Shown: piece after piece, positions 8,501 to 16,086 of the stretch
Layout of the letters: every line of letters begins with the position of its first letter
Numbering within the stretch: position 1 is the stretch's first letter
NCBI GenBank assembly: GCA_903889795.1
Contig: CAISYW010000167.1
Coordinates: 1 to 16,548 of the forward strand
Reading direction: 5' to 3'
DNA: 16,548 nucleotides
Source: an uncultured Chlamydiae bacterium
Lineage (GTDB): Bacteria > Chlamydiota > Chlamydiia > Chlamydiales > SM23-39
Program-made: the position numbers and the translations under genes
Notes under the pieces: model-generated
Told to the model about the DNA's origin: nothing
Seen by the model: only the letters and a program-made list of their open reading frames with translations
The model's database searches: none

Positions 8501-11500
8501 AACCAAAATTCGTCGGAAAGCATCGAGTTCTTTGGCTAGATCGATCCTGCGTCCCGCCGCAAGCGCGGCATCGTTAAATTCTGAAAAGCGCTCCAAAAAC
8601 AGCAGGGCGAGGGTCTGTAGGCTGGCGCCGCTCATCAGAACGGCTTTTTTCTCTTTTTTTGCAGAAAACAGTCTTGATTCGATCCGCTGCAGTTGATCGA
8701 GCTTAAGCCGTGGCGAGCGATTAAAGTCGAATACTTCAATGAGCTGGTTGAAGCCCTTCTTCAAATAGCTCTGCAGCTCTTTGGACATGGAGGCAATCAG
8801 CGCTTCGGGCATGACGAGAAGAGGGAATCGCTCGCCATTGGCATTTCGCAGAGCCATCAGAGGCAAAAGGACACTGGTTTTGCCGAATGCCATGATGATT
8901 TCCTGGGCAGAGCCGAGCTCTCCCGAAGAGCCTCCTTTCCAGTCGAGTTTCTCCAGGATTTCGACTTGCTCTTTTCGAAAAAATATCTCTCCAAAATGCT
9001 CTGCTACGAGAAATTCCGGATGTGTTTCCGGAGAGTAGGCTCTCTTTGTGCGCTCGAGATCGGCAAGATCTTTCAAAAGAACGGATTGGTCTTTGAGAAG
9101 AGTATCGTGTATGGCGCCTAACTCATCCACTTTTTGCTTAACGTAATGAATAACCTCGCTATCTCCGACTCTGGGAATGCCATAACGGTCGTAGAGCTTG
9201 TGATAATCTTCCATCGTATAAAAATAGTGATTACCAACCAGGTAGCCTGATCCTATGCCCGAAAGTCCGACGATCACTCCCGCGCAGGCTGTGGCGGAGA
9301 TGGGGTTTGTTAATGCTGTTGAACAGGCGGCGATTCCCGCAACTGCAGGGACTGAACCTCCCAGAATGGCCAAGGTTTCGAAAACGAGGAAGTCTTTTGC
9401 TTTCCAGAGCCAATGCTTGGCTTTATCCGCGTTCCATTTATCAAAGACGATAGTCAGTTCGGCAAACAATTTGCCCAGTTTTTCCAGTTCGATCTCATTG
9501 GTTTTGATGCTATCGACGTTCAATTCATATTCCCGGATCTGATCAAGCAGTTTTTTCTGATAGCGGAGCGACGCGCTTTCGAGCAGAAACTTCTGCGCCT
9601 GGGTGTAGACCTTGCCGACATCTTCTTTGCTGAGCGCGCGGTTGCGGGCCAGCAGCCGGTCTACATCCTGCGATGCGAACAGGTACATGAGCTCATCCGT
9701 TGAGATCGTCTCTCTGTCGCCGTTGGCCAGAGCGGCTTGCCGCTTTTCCAGATCCTGTGCGCAGACTTCCGGCTGATCGCTCGCCCGGCAATAAAAATTC
9801 TTATTGGCCAACTCAAGCAGTTTTTTTTCACTCCAAGCGAGGCTTTTTTCTTCTTCGGCGATCCGGACAAGCAACTCGCCGCGTCTGGTGCGAATCTCAT
9901 CAAGAGGATGGGGGGTAAAGATCGGTTCCTGCGCCTTTTCCGAAGAGGCGAAAGCGGTGATATTGTTTCTCAACCGCTCGATCTCCTGTTTAACGACGCG
10001 ATCATTGGCTGCGACGTCGAAGATCTGCGACAGCTCCTTGCCGTAAGAGACAATCGTTTCAAGCGCCTTTTCATCCGGTTTTTGAACATCGACAGAATAA
10101 GCGATCTTCGGAAGCTCCATCGAACCGGAAGAATCGATTGCTGCGCACTCCTCATAGGCCGTGTAGGCTTTTGGAGTCTCGCTGCTTCTGAGCTTTTCCA
10201 GCTCGATGCGATCAACAGGATCTTTGGATAGATGGATCGATTTTCCCGGCAGTTCCTTCAGAAATTTTTCGACGAGGCGAAATTGATTGACCGCGATCAC
10301 CTCATAGATTCGCGATTCGGGCCGATTGAGCAAATATTCTGCAAGCTCCGGTTCCTTCTGTGTCAACTGTGGAATAAGGGCCTTTCGCATAAGGTCGTTA
10401 TCTTTAAGAAGGCATTTGAACCAGTTGGGAGAGAGGAAATCATTCGGATCAGAGCAAACCGCAAGCAACAGGGCTGCGCTGGCTTTTTCTTTGATATCAG
10501 ATCCCCCGCGCACGATCATTTCGAGAGCGAGGAGAGTTTCGTCTCTGATGGCATCAGTGGATTGATCTTTACCGGACTCGATTGTCAGAACTTTTTTATA
10601 AAGGCTCGACCAATAACTTCTTAGTTTATCTCTTTGGTGTTGGTCAAGCTTATTTTTATTGTATTCGTATTTTCCCGCCCAATATGCATTGAAATAACTG
10701 TCGACAAAATTGTAGGAAATACCGGAAGAATGGAGCAAAGAGGTTTTTCCTGAAAAACCTTTTTTCCATTGCTCCTGCAAAGCACGGTAAAGATGGCTAG
10801 CGATCTCCCCACTATCCAGCTTCGGGGTTTCGATCTTCTTGATCAAGATCTCGGCATCTTTTTTTACGTCCCTGCTCTTCAGCCGGCTCAAGAGCTGCTT
10901 CAACTGCTCGTCCTGAGGATTAAAAGATTGAATCGCGCCTAGCACCAACTCCTCATCGTTCTGTGCGAGAAGAAATGGCTCAGGGATCTGATCGCGTTTC
11001 TGAACGATATCTTTGGTCAGGCTAGCGAGGCTGACCATGAAATCGGTGTCGTCTTTTGCATCTGACTTTTCCGGGTGTAATTTTTTATTACGGCGCTCCA
11101 ATCCTCCGCCAAAATCGATTTTGTTTTTCAAAAGCAGCAATCCTGCCTGCTGGCGGATCGCCATCGCTCTCGGATCGTAATCAAAATTATTCTCATCCAG
11201 ATTCATGATCCATTCCAGGATTTCCCTTTCGCCGGCGGTATAGGTACGGATCTGCGCCCCTAATCCGGTCATTAATTTGAGAGCCGCTGAATAATCATGC
11301 TTCCAAAGCCGTAGCATCGCCAGATAGAGCCGCCCCTCGTCTGTGCGCGCATTGCAAGAGCTCTGGCCAACATTGAAGATAAAATAATTGATTTTGTTCG
11401 GATCGTCCGCCCGAGCGGGAATGGAGTCCGTGATCAGAGCCCCATTTCCGAGCTTTTTGAATGGAACCCTTGGAAAGAGGACGACTTTCTCAACTTTTCC

Positions 11501-14500
11501 TTTTTCTTCTTTTTCCAGCACAAGGTAGTGAGAAAAATCGTCGAGAGAACTGATATACTGCTCGTTTGAGATGAAATATTTTTTCATCTGCTCGCACTCT
11601 AATTTTTTTTCATTCAAAACAAAGCTGAGATCGAACCTCGGCAAATCGATTCGCCTGACGGCCGCATCCTCGCCGACCCACGCCAAGACACGCGTTCCCG
11701 CTTCGAAAGAGCCCTCTCCCTTCAGATAATTCAAAAAGCCGTCGTCGTAAACCGTGTTGGCCAGAATGAGCCCGGTACGTTTCCCATTGGCGTCGAGCTG
11801 ATACACTTTTTTCGGGCGATAGAAAATCTCGCTGACGGTCCATCCTGTCTGCTCAGCCTCTATTTCATAGAAAATCTGTCCTGTTTCAGGATCGCTGGCC
11901 CAGAGAGTACGGGAGGGATACGAAATCATTGATCCGAGCGATTCCATCGTTGATACCGGATGATCTTCCAACCAGAACGACAGTCCGCTCATCGCCTTAG
12001 GCAAAGATTGCGGAAACTCTTTGAGATAGCGGTGCCATTTTCCTCCGATTTCGCGTTTGATAATGGGCAGCGCTCCCGTTCCCGGATCGACGATCTGATA
12101 TTTTTCCTTCCGTGCGTTTTCTCCTTCGAAAACGCGCGGCTCTGTCTGCCTTCCATATTGGAGGCGAGTGACATTGAATATATTGTCGTCGCTGAATGCA
12201 GGCGGCAGAGGCATGGTTCCTTTACCGGACGCCTCAAGCAGCCTGGCGCGGATCGGATCGATCCGATAGATTCCATCGTCCGATACATAGAGCAATCCCT
12301 CGCGGCTCCAGTTTGTAGAAACCTTGAGCAGGAAAACCTGCGATGCGATCTCATTGAGAACTCTATTCGCGTCTTTTTCCAACGCCTCGGCAATCTCCGG
12401 TTGAAAGCGCAGCGGCAAATCGCGCAAAGATTTTACCCTGGCACCGATCGAATCATCTTTTTTGACTTGCGCCCGCGCGGTCCAGATCGATGCAGCGATC
12501 AGATCCGCCGCCTCATCCGCCTGAATCGACTCGCGGCCGGCGAACATCTGGAGCTGCGACAGATGCAAAGCCGTGCGGTCCAATTCGCTTAATCCCTCTT
12601 TCGCCAAAAGCTTTTTGCACTCCGCCAGACCATCGGGAAATGCTCCCTGAGGTAGGATGTACGCAAATTCTTTATCGATGGCAGCCACTTGCCGAGCTGT
12701 AGCGGCAAAAAAATGACCCGCCTCGAGAAACAGACTCACCGCTTGCAGATCGCCCATTTTTTCATAAAAAAGAATGCCATCGCGGCAAAATTCAGAGAGC
12801 TGACCGAGAAACTGTTTGGAATGCGCCGGCTCTTCGAGAAGATTTTCGAGCAGAATGGGCGGTTCGAACATCAATTTGCGGAAGAGCTGCTGCCATTCCG
12901 TGTTGCCCAACCGTGCGCGATGGCGCTTGAAATAGGCCAGCGTCTCGACCACCTGCCGCTCCGGCAGCGCGCTGAGACTCAAGATCTCGCGCGTCTCTTC
13001 CTGGGTCAATTTATTTCCCTCGTGCACCTGCTTCGGAGACTGCTCCAATAGCCAGTGGGGATTGGTCCGTCTGCGAAAAGGGACTTTCGCCGTGGAGTGA
13101 ATGGGAGAAAGATCCGAGGTCTCTTCGAGAAAAAGATTCTGCAGAAATTCCGGAAGCGAGTCCTGGGAACCCGCGAGAAACTGGCCTCCATCCAGACCAT
13201 AAGGACCATCGCTTGCAACGATCTTAGATCGAGTTTTCGGCTGATTGGTCTTCGATGCCTCGGGTTTCGCTGAAGTTAAAGCGCTGAAGGGGCGAAGCTG
13301 GGTAAGAGTAACTAAATCGTTGTTCCAAGAAGTGATATAGGAAGTAAAAGGGCTTAGATAGTTTTTGGAATTTGTAAAACTTTCCGGGTCCCAGCGATTT
13401 TTCAAAATGAAATCGGCCGCGAATGAAAGCTCGCGTAGAGTCAGGAAAGATTGGGGGAAGATTTGAGGAAGCTCTAGTTTAAGATCCTCCCACTCTTCGA
13501 TTTTAAAAGGTTTATAGTCGATCTTGGCTACTTTACCGGAGGCCAGAAAATAGACCGCCTGCCAATAAGGACTTTTCTTTGCCAAATCAGGCGAAAAAGC
13601 TTTGATCTTCTTCGCGATTTCCGGCCGCGATATCCATTTAACGGCCCATTCAATATCTTTCCATTCAATAGAACCATCCCACAAATTCTGCCGTTCTTCT
13701 TTTTTCTCATGGAACGACCGGAGTCTCTCTCTACCATCTTCATTCATGGAGGGATTCAATTGCGTACTGGCAGGAAACCGCTCAAAACCGAAGAAGGAGA
13801 GATAATTTTCATTCACAGGCTCCTTCTCATTGGGAAACCAGTGCTTGCGCAAGATAAGGATTTCTTTTTCCCATCTCGGATCGTAAAGATGGGAAGCTCC
13901 CGATCGCCCATTGAGTACATAACCCATATCCCACTGATAGAGATTCGGCAGTGCGACGCAAGTGTTGCCATACTGTGGATATTTCCGGATGAGCGCATCG
14001 GCTAGAGTCAAGAGCTTGAGTATCGTGAGGTAATCCGCCGCGCGCGTCATCTCCGCGCGATCCGGCTCGAAACTCGCCGCATTCATGCAGGCCCACAAAT
14101 ACTGCCTGCCCAGATCGTTGAGCATCGTTAGCGTATCGGCCACTTCTTTTTCGCTGCCGAGCGTAAGATATTCTTTTTTTTCTGTTAATTTACCATTCAG
14201 TACACTATCCATCGACATCTTGAGAACCGTATCCTGAATTGCCTCTTTGAGGCGTAAAAATTGCCCGATCGATGTGAAGCCGGCAATTTCCGGCGGAATC
14301 GTTTTTGTTGTATGCATCCATGTCTCTATCTCGGTCGCGTTCCCTAGATTCCGGAGTTTCTGAACTGCCTTCCTCAGCTTCTCCGGATCACTGAATTTTA
14401 CATGCTCATGAGCAATTGTCTTTTGCGCGGCGATTTCATTTGGCAGCTCCGGCTGAATGAGCGCGGTGGCATTGTCCCAGGAAAGGCTGCCTTTCTGAAA

Positions 14501-15940
14501 ATGGAATGAAGGGCGCACCAGCTTCGCGTCATGCCGGAGATATTCCTCATTGGCCTGTTTGAGTTTCTCCTGGATTTGCCGGATCTTATCGTTTGCCAGT
14601 GTCCATTCATCGAGATTGATGATGCCATGGCCTTTGCCGTTGATCGTAAAAAAGGCGGTTTTCGCAGTGCGAGCCATCTGTTCGGAGCTCTTCTGCAGAA
14701 GACGGCGCATTCTCTCAGACGTGCCGAGCTGATCCTGATGCTGTTCAAAATAGTTCCATAAGGTGGAGAGCTGAAGCTCGAATTCCCAGCGCTGATAGAG
14801 CTCGGGGTTGTGCAAATGAAAGAAAGCGAGAGCGGTTAATGAGAGGTAAGAGCAATGTCCGACTTCCAGCGACTCCATGAGATGCTCGACTGTATAGATC
14901 TTGTTGCTTAATTCGCCTCCGAGCTGGGGCAGCAAGACCTGGTAAAAATCAACGGGATCCCATTTATATTTTTCGGGAGGAAGTTGCAGTAGACCGTGTA
15001 GCGATTTAATCATCGTCGGACGGATCAAATTCCCGATGGGGATATGAACAATCTCCGTGAAAGGGAGGAAAGCGTTTTTTCCTGCGATCGTCGCCTGCGT
15101 ATGGAACTCGAGTCCCGCACCGCGGTTATAGAGGCGGAGAGTGAGATGGTCATTCGTTTCCTTGACGATTTCCACTGAGATCGCATGGCCCGAATCCTCC
15201 GTAGCCCATCCTCCCTGGTAAAAGAAACTTTCCCCATTCTCGAGCTGATCGACTTTTAACGAGAGCTGTCGGGAGAATGCATCGAAGCCGATTATTATTC
15301 CTTCACCGACTTCACGCGCTTGTCGAAACTGTTGGAACATTGCCACGAAAGCTTTTGAATCAACGCCGCCTCGTAAGCCAAGGGTTTTGCAAAGGTCGAT
15401 TTCATCCTTGGAGCAGAGGGGGTGGGTATGCAGAGCGGTGATTTTTCTATCAAGGACGGTCAAGATATATTCGAGCATCTCTTGGGGAGAATACCCTTCG
15501 AGCTTCGTTCCCTTTCCAAAATGCCCGCCCAGGATCTGCTGCAAGAGGTTGTCATTGATTGGGGCATTTACAGGACTTGCATCGAGCAGCATTTTGAGTT
15601 GCAGCAAGGAGCGGTTTTCATATCCGGCAGGAGGAAGTGTTTTGACTTTCGCTACAGCTGTGGAGCCTTTTTTGAGACATTCCCGGATGTCCGCAAATTT
15701 TTGCTCCAGATCCGTTGATTGCAATATTTTCGTCTCCCCATCGAGAAGGTTTGTCTTTTCGATCAAATCTTGCAGAAGGACGCTGTTGGGTATGGGGTCT
15801 TTCAATAATAAGCCGCAGGCCTCCTGGATTTGCGATAACCAGCGGGGCAGATCCATCCCCAGCACGGAAATCGTCGTTTGATTGAGTGAGGAAGCCAATG
15901 ATGATAAAAGAGGTGATGCGATCAAACCGGTTGAATTCAT
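5579..15940 (-). CDS. Giant 3453-residue DUF3638/DUF3645-type protein with SF2-helicase-like motifs
   Basis: One uninterrupted frame of 10.4 kb from the ATG at 15940 to TAG at 5579. I recognise the family by pattern, not its function: large proteins with DUF3638 and DUF3645 occur in environmental chlamydiae, fungi and oomycetes, and the eukaryotic ones are sometimes auto-labelled ubiquitinyl hydrolase. In order: uncharged Ser/Thr-rich N-terminus (1-29); mixed domain with H252, N272 and C363; mainly helical region with a polar break near 890-905; helical region to about 1210; beta-rich, propeller-like part (1214-1500); TPR-like helices (RLYLAMLRLWKHDYSAAL); coiled coils before and after a hydrophobic hairpin (2184-2235); helicase-like module (about 2320-2990) with FGKT, DEMD, SGT, TTGSD and QAAFRLR; polar linker (3148-3194); C-terminal domain. 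The role may be an NTP-driven effector or a large membrane-associated machine; this is inference. No clear ribosome site precedes the start, as is common for the genes here. The gene appears monocistronic. Confidence 0.93.
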   Translation of the reverse strand: MNSTGLIASPLLSSLASSLNQTTISVLGMDLPRWLSQIQEACGLLLKDPIPNSVLLQDLIEKTNLLDGETKILQSTDLEQKFADIRECLKKGSTAVAKVKTLPPAGYENRSLLQLKMLLDASPVNAPINDNLLQQILGGHFGKGTKLEGYSPQEMLEYILTVLDRKITALHTHPLCSKDEIDLCKTLGLRGGVDSKAFVAMFQQFRQAREVGEGIIIGFDAFSRQLSLKVDQLENGESFFYQGGWATEDSGHAISVEIVKETNDHLTLRLYNRGAGLEFHTQATIAGKNAFLPFTEIVHIPIGNLIRPTMIKSLHGLLQLPPEKYKWDPVDFYQVLLPQLGGELSNKIYTVEHLMESLEVGHCSYLSLTALAFFHLHNPELYQRWEFELQLSTLWNYFEQHQDQLGTSERMRRLLQKSSEQMARTAKTAFFTINGKGHGIINLDEWTLANDKIRQIQEKLKQANEEYLRHDAKLVRPSFHFQKGSLSWDNATALIQPELPNEIAAQKTIAHEHVKFSDPEKLRKAVQKLRNLGNATEIETWMHTTKTIPPEIAGFTSIGQFLRLKEAIQDTVLKMSMDSVLNGKLTEKKEYLTLGSEKEVADTLTMLNDLGRQYLWACMNAASFEPDRAEMTRAADYLTILKLLTLADALIRKYPQYGNTCVALPNLYQWDMGYVLNGRSGASHLYDPRWEKEILILRKHWFPNEKEPVNENYLSFFGFERFPASTQLNPSMNEDGRERLRSFHEKKEERQNLWDGSIEWKDIEWAVKWISRPEIAKKIKAFSPDLAKKSPYWQAVYFLASGKVAKIDYKPFKIEEWEDLKLELPQIFPQSFLTLRELSFAADFILKNRWDPESFTNSKNYLSPFTSYITSWNNDLVTLTQLRPFSALTSAKPEASKTNQPKTRSKIVASDGPYGLDGGQFLAGSQDSLPEFLQNLFLEETSDLSPIHSTAKVPFRRRTNPHWLLEQSPKQVHEGNKLTQEETREILSLSALPERQVVETLAYFKRHRARLGNTEWQQLFRKLMFEPPILLENLLEEPAHSKQFLGQLSEFCRDGILFYEKMGDLQAVSLFLEAGHFFAATARQVAAIDKEFAYILPQGAFPDGLAECKKLLAKEGLSELDRTALHLSQLQMFAGRESIQADEAADLIAASIWTARAQVKKDDSIGARVKSLRDLPLRFQPEIAEALEKDANRVLNEIASQVFLLKVSTNWSREGLLYVSDDGIYRIDPIRARLLEASGKGTMPLPPAFSDDNIFNVTRLQYGRQTEPRVFEGENARKEKYQIVDPGTGALPIIKREIGGKWHRYLKEFPQSLPKAMSGLSFWLEDHPVSTMESLGSMISYPSRTLWASDPETGQIFYEIEAEQTGWTVSEIFYRPKKVYQLDANGKRTGLILANTVYDDGFLNYLKGEGSFEAGTRVLAWVGEDAAVRRIDLPRFDLSFVLNEKKLECEQMKKYFISNEQYISSLDDFSHYLVLEKEEKGKVEKVVLFPRVPFKKLGNGALITDSIPARADDPNKINYFIFNVGQSSCNARTDEGRLYLAMLRLWKHDYSAALKLMTGLGAQIRTYTAGEREILEWIMNLDENNFDYDPRAMAIRQQAGLLLLKNKIDFGGGLERRNKKLHPEKSDAKDDTDFMVSLASLTKDIVQKRDQIPEPFLLAQNDEELVLGAIQSFNPQDEQLKQLLSRLKSRDVKKDAEILIKKIETPKLDSGEIASHLYRALQEQWKKGFSGKTSLLHSSGISYNFVDSYFNAYWAGKYEYNKNKLDQHQRDKLRSYWSSLYKKVLTIESGKDQSTDAIRDETLLALEMIVRGGSDIKEKASAALLLAVCSDPNDFLSPNWFKCLLKDNDLMRKALIPQLTQKEPELAEYLLNRPESRIYEVIAVNQFRLVEKFLKELPGKSIHLSKDPVDRIELEKLRSSETPKAYTAYEECAAIDSSGSMELPKIAYSVDVQKPDEKALETIVSYGKELSQIFDVAANDRVVKQEIERLRNNITAFASSEKAQEPIFTPHPLDEIRTRRGELLVRIAEEEKSLAWSEKKLLELANKNFYCRASDQPEVCAQDLEKRQAALANGDRETISTDELMYLFASQDVDRLLARNRALSKEDVGKVYTQAQKFLLESASLRYQKKLLDQIREYELNVDSIKTNEIELEKLGKLFAELTIVFDKWNADKAKHWLWKAKDFLVFETLAILGGSVPAVAGIAACSTALTNPISATACAGVIVGLSGIGSGYLVGNHYFYTMEDYHKLYDRYGIPRVGDSEVIHYVKQKVDELGAIHDTLLKDQSVLLKDLADLERTKRAYSPETHPEFLVAEHFGEIFFRKEQVEILEKLDWKGGSSGELGSAQEIIMAFGKTSVLLPLMALRNANGERFPLLVMPEALIASMSKELQSYLKKGFNQLIEVFDFNRSPRLKLDQLQRIESRLFSAKKEKKAVLMSGASLQTLALLFLERFSEFNDAALAAGRRIDLAKELDAFRRILVLLRSSADVTMDEMDLLLDVLKANHFTWGSPEALPKDVVETTSSLFEALTTDPELSKEIRWNFDPLSTGAPFTQAKYDAFKPLLIRRILDGRVREGILKPFLGKATADQKRLVEIYLTGAEKRQGEAYAFIAKADLSVKNTLAVLKEQVQKLLPLTAKKQVDEHYGAIPPGADLSGNSPSMAIPYHGSNNPMIGSQFGTDLEILDYTLELHLAKGVSQEIVKKRLEELRSQFIEEGLPTETSVAYKEFLRLGGDAKMNLLHLGIREWERITEAVNHNRKIQFELIRKYILSDIKTYKKQLKTNAQIFPMLVQRIKGCSGTLWNYRTYPETIAQTSFSETEAKTLMCLWKNSKEEGLDRIVPIEHNPQIEGIRRTLEPLYENFTGSFIDLGGIFRGLDNQAVAKEILFLATRKNPEIRGIVFYDAKDHKKVLVKGRDDKAISLDESGLKPKELCAFWDQKHTTGSDITLHPQMKAYLTVSRSTMMRDLLQAAFRLRGLDKWQRVIFAAAKEEGQAIAESLQKEAASGSYRMATLRSLGVKDILLFAKQAEMMRQGDDNLRALPQKLQGALMKPLLDLLLDPAHSWNTLSKYSPLVEELFTHRKDGDLFALYGASEEKIDGMIAVEEEKKRALGNLKTFEWLQRDPLLRQKGDAKQIKKQIEEISEKTKAYVPNEVSRRGKPETDTEVQVENQLEVNTETQKKTSAPPERRSDGRPVVIWPSKKDCFSQSYFQHTPLSRWQDETDELKTKDFPQDLTPQTKLTLLQESKKLDGPAPLVSVDAVVNNFFARKLVLKSSIFDKRLLASLNYMPVYPAQAKQSDYMPFDEHQAVCRHALAIRNSSSGEMKYVMLDAWDALQWEKILKEDRLIPAKKPHSMQVSLFHFDLGVIAEGLQPIPPEVLMGKDSPFHLLNAQAKFISGEINNYSEQEVAALRQWIGQHGADTLRRLFYDRILVWRELSRDAFERSLLGNLLKTE
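6359..6499 (-). other. Polar inter-domain linker (residues about 3148-3194)
   Basis: This part of the giant protein is rich in Glu, Thr, Gln, Lys and Arg, with no hydrophobic core pattern (for example ETDTEVQVENQLEVNTETQ, then APPERRSDGRP). It looks disordered. It separates the helicase-like module from a C-terminal domain of about 255 residues that begins near VVIWPSKKDC. Confidence 0.6.
6971..8983 (-). other. Helicase-like NTPase module of the giant protein (residues about 2320-2990; DUF3638 and DUF3645)
   Basis: Motif I is IIMAFGKTSVLLPLMAL with K2354 and T2355. It is followed by a motif-Ia-like LLVMPEALIASMSKELQSYL, motif II TMDEMDLLLD (D2491, E2492), a DUF3645-like block around AIPY (2661-2664) to SQFGTDLEILDYTLELHL, motif III CSGT (S2797-T2799), a conserved-looking FIDLGGIF (D2867), motif V HTTGSDI (2939-2945) and motif VI QAAFRLRG (Q2968, R2972, R2974). 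From memory, the fungal family has matching pieces: MGEGKS, DESDE, SGT, DEAHTRGTDL and QACMRMR. NTP binding is therefore likely. Helicase or translocase activity is not shown. The Gly usual before the x-G-K-T part of motif I is Ala (A2351). Confidence 0.75.
9236..9391 (-). other. Two-helix hydrophobic hairpin (residues about 2184-2235) of the giant protein
   Basis: Two uncharged hydrophobic stretches, about 2184-2206 and 2216-2235, are separated by a short loop (TNPIS). They are flanked by charged, coiled-coil-like helices (about 2030-2180 before and 2255-2300 after). The bilobed shape resembles the membrane hairpin of chlamydial Inc proteins, but it is the only such region in a very long protein. 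Confidence 0.6.
11441..12301 (-). other. Beta-rich, possibly propeller-like segment (residues about 1214-1500)
   Basis: Short strand-turn-strand units with Asp/Gly turns recur: LLYVSDDGIYRIDP, LWASDPETGQIFYEI, KVYQLDANGKRTGLIL, VLAWVGEDAAVRRIDL and HYLVLEKEEKGKVEKVVLF. The spacing is irregular, so a beta-propeller or other all-beta fold is suggested, not shown. The rest of the protein is mostly helical. Confidence 0.4.
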
Positions 15941-16086
15941 TAATGATCTTTGGTTTAAGGGTCGACATTATGATTGATTCCAATCTTTTTAATAAATTAA
16001 ATACATTTTTATACATATAAAGTGTGAAAAAATTGGTTTTTAATATCCAAAAGCGTATATTTTCTGCCACTTAACGCTTGAGACAT
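15941..16086. promoter_or_regulatory. Divergent intergenic region between the giant gene and the hydrophobic-protein gene
   Basis: An AT-rich 146-base region from which both flanking genes read outward. For the giant gene a weak minus-strand candidate is TTCACA (16028-16023, 5 of 6) with TGTATT 17 bases on (16005-16000, 4 of 6), leaving a leader of about 50 bases. The plus-strand candidate is listed separately. I see no clear operator or inverted repeat. Confidence 0.4.
16033..16061 (+). promoter_or_regulatory. Candidate sigma-70-type promoter for the right-edge gene
   Basis: TTGGTT (16033-16038, 3 of 6 to TTGACA) and TATATT (16056-16061, 5 of 6 to TATAAT) are separated by exactly 17 bases. 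A transcript would begin near 16068, about 20 bases before the ATG at 16087. Confidence 0.4.

Noticed and set aside
9737..10231. Plus-strand ORF of 164 codons inside the giant gene
   Set aside because: Antisense shadow of the real gene. The protein shows no recognisable motif and the opposite frame is clearly coding.
11960..12592. Plus-strand ORF of 210 codons inside the giant gene
   Set aside because: It lies wholly antisense to the 3453-codon frame, its product is rich in Arg and Gln with no domain pattern, and no ribosome site or promoter favours it.
15618..16070. Minus-strand ORF of 150 codons spanning the divergent region and the start of the giant gene
   Set aside because: It overlaps the giant gene in another frame and would run through the region where promoters are expected. 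Its sequence becomes low-quality Ser/Arg-rich text downstream.
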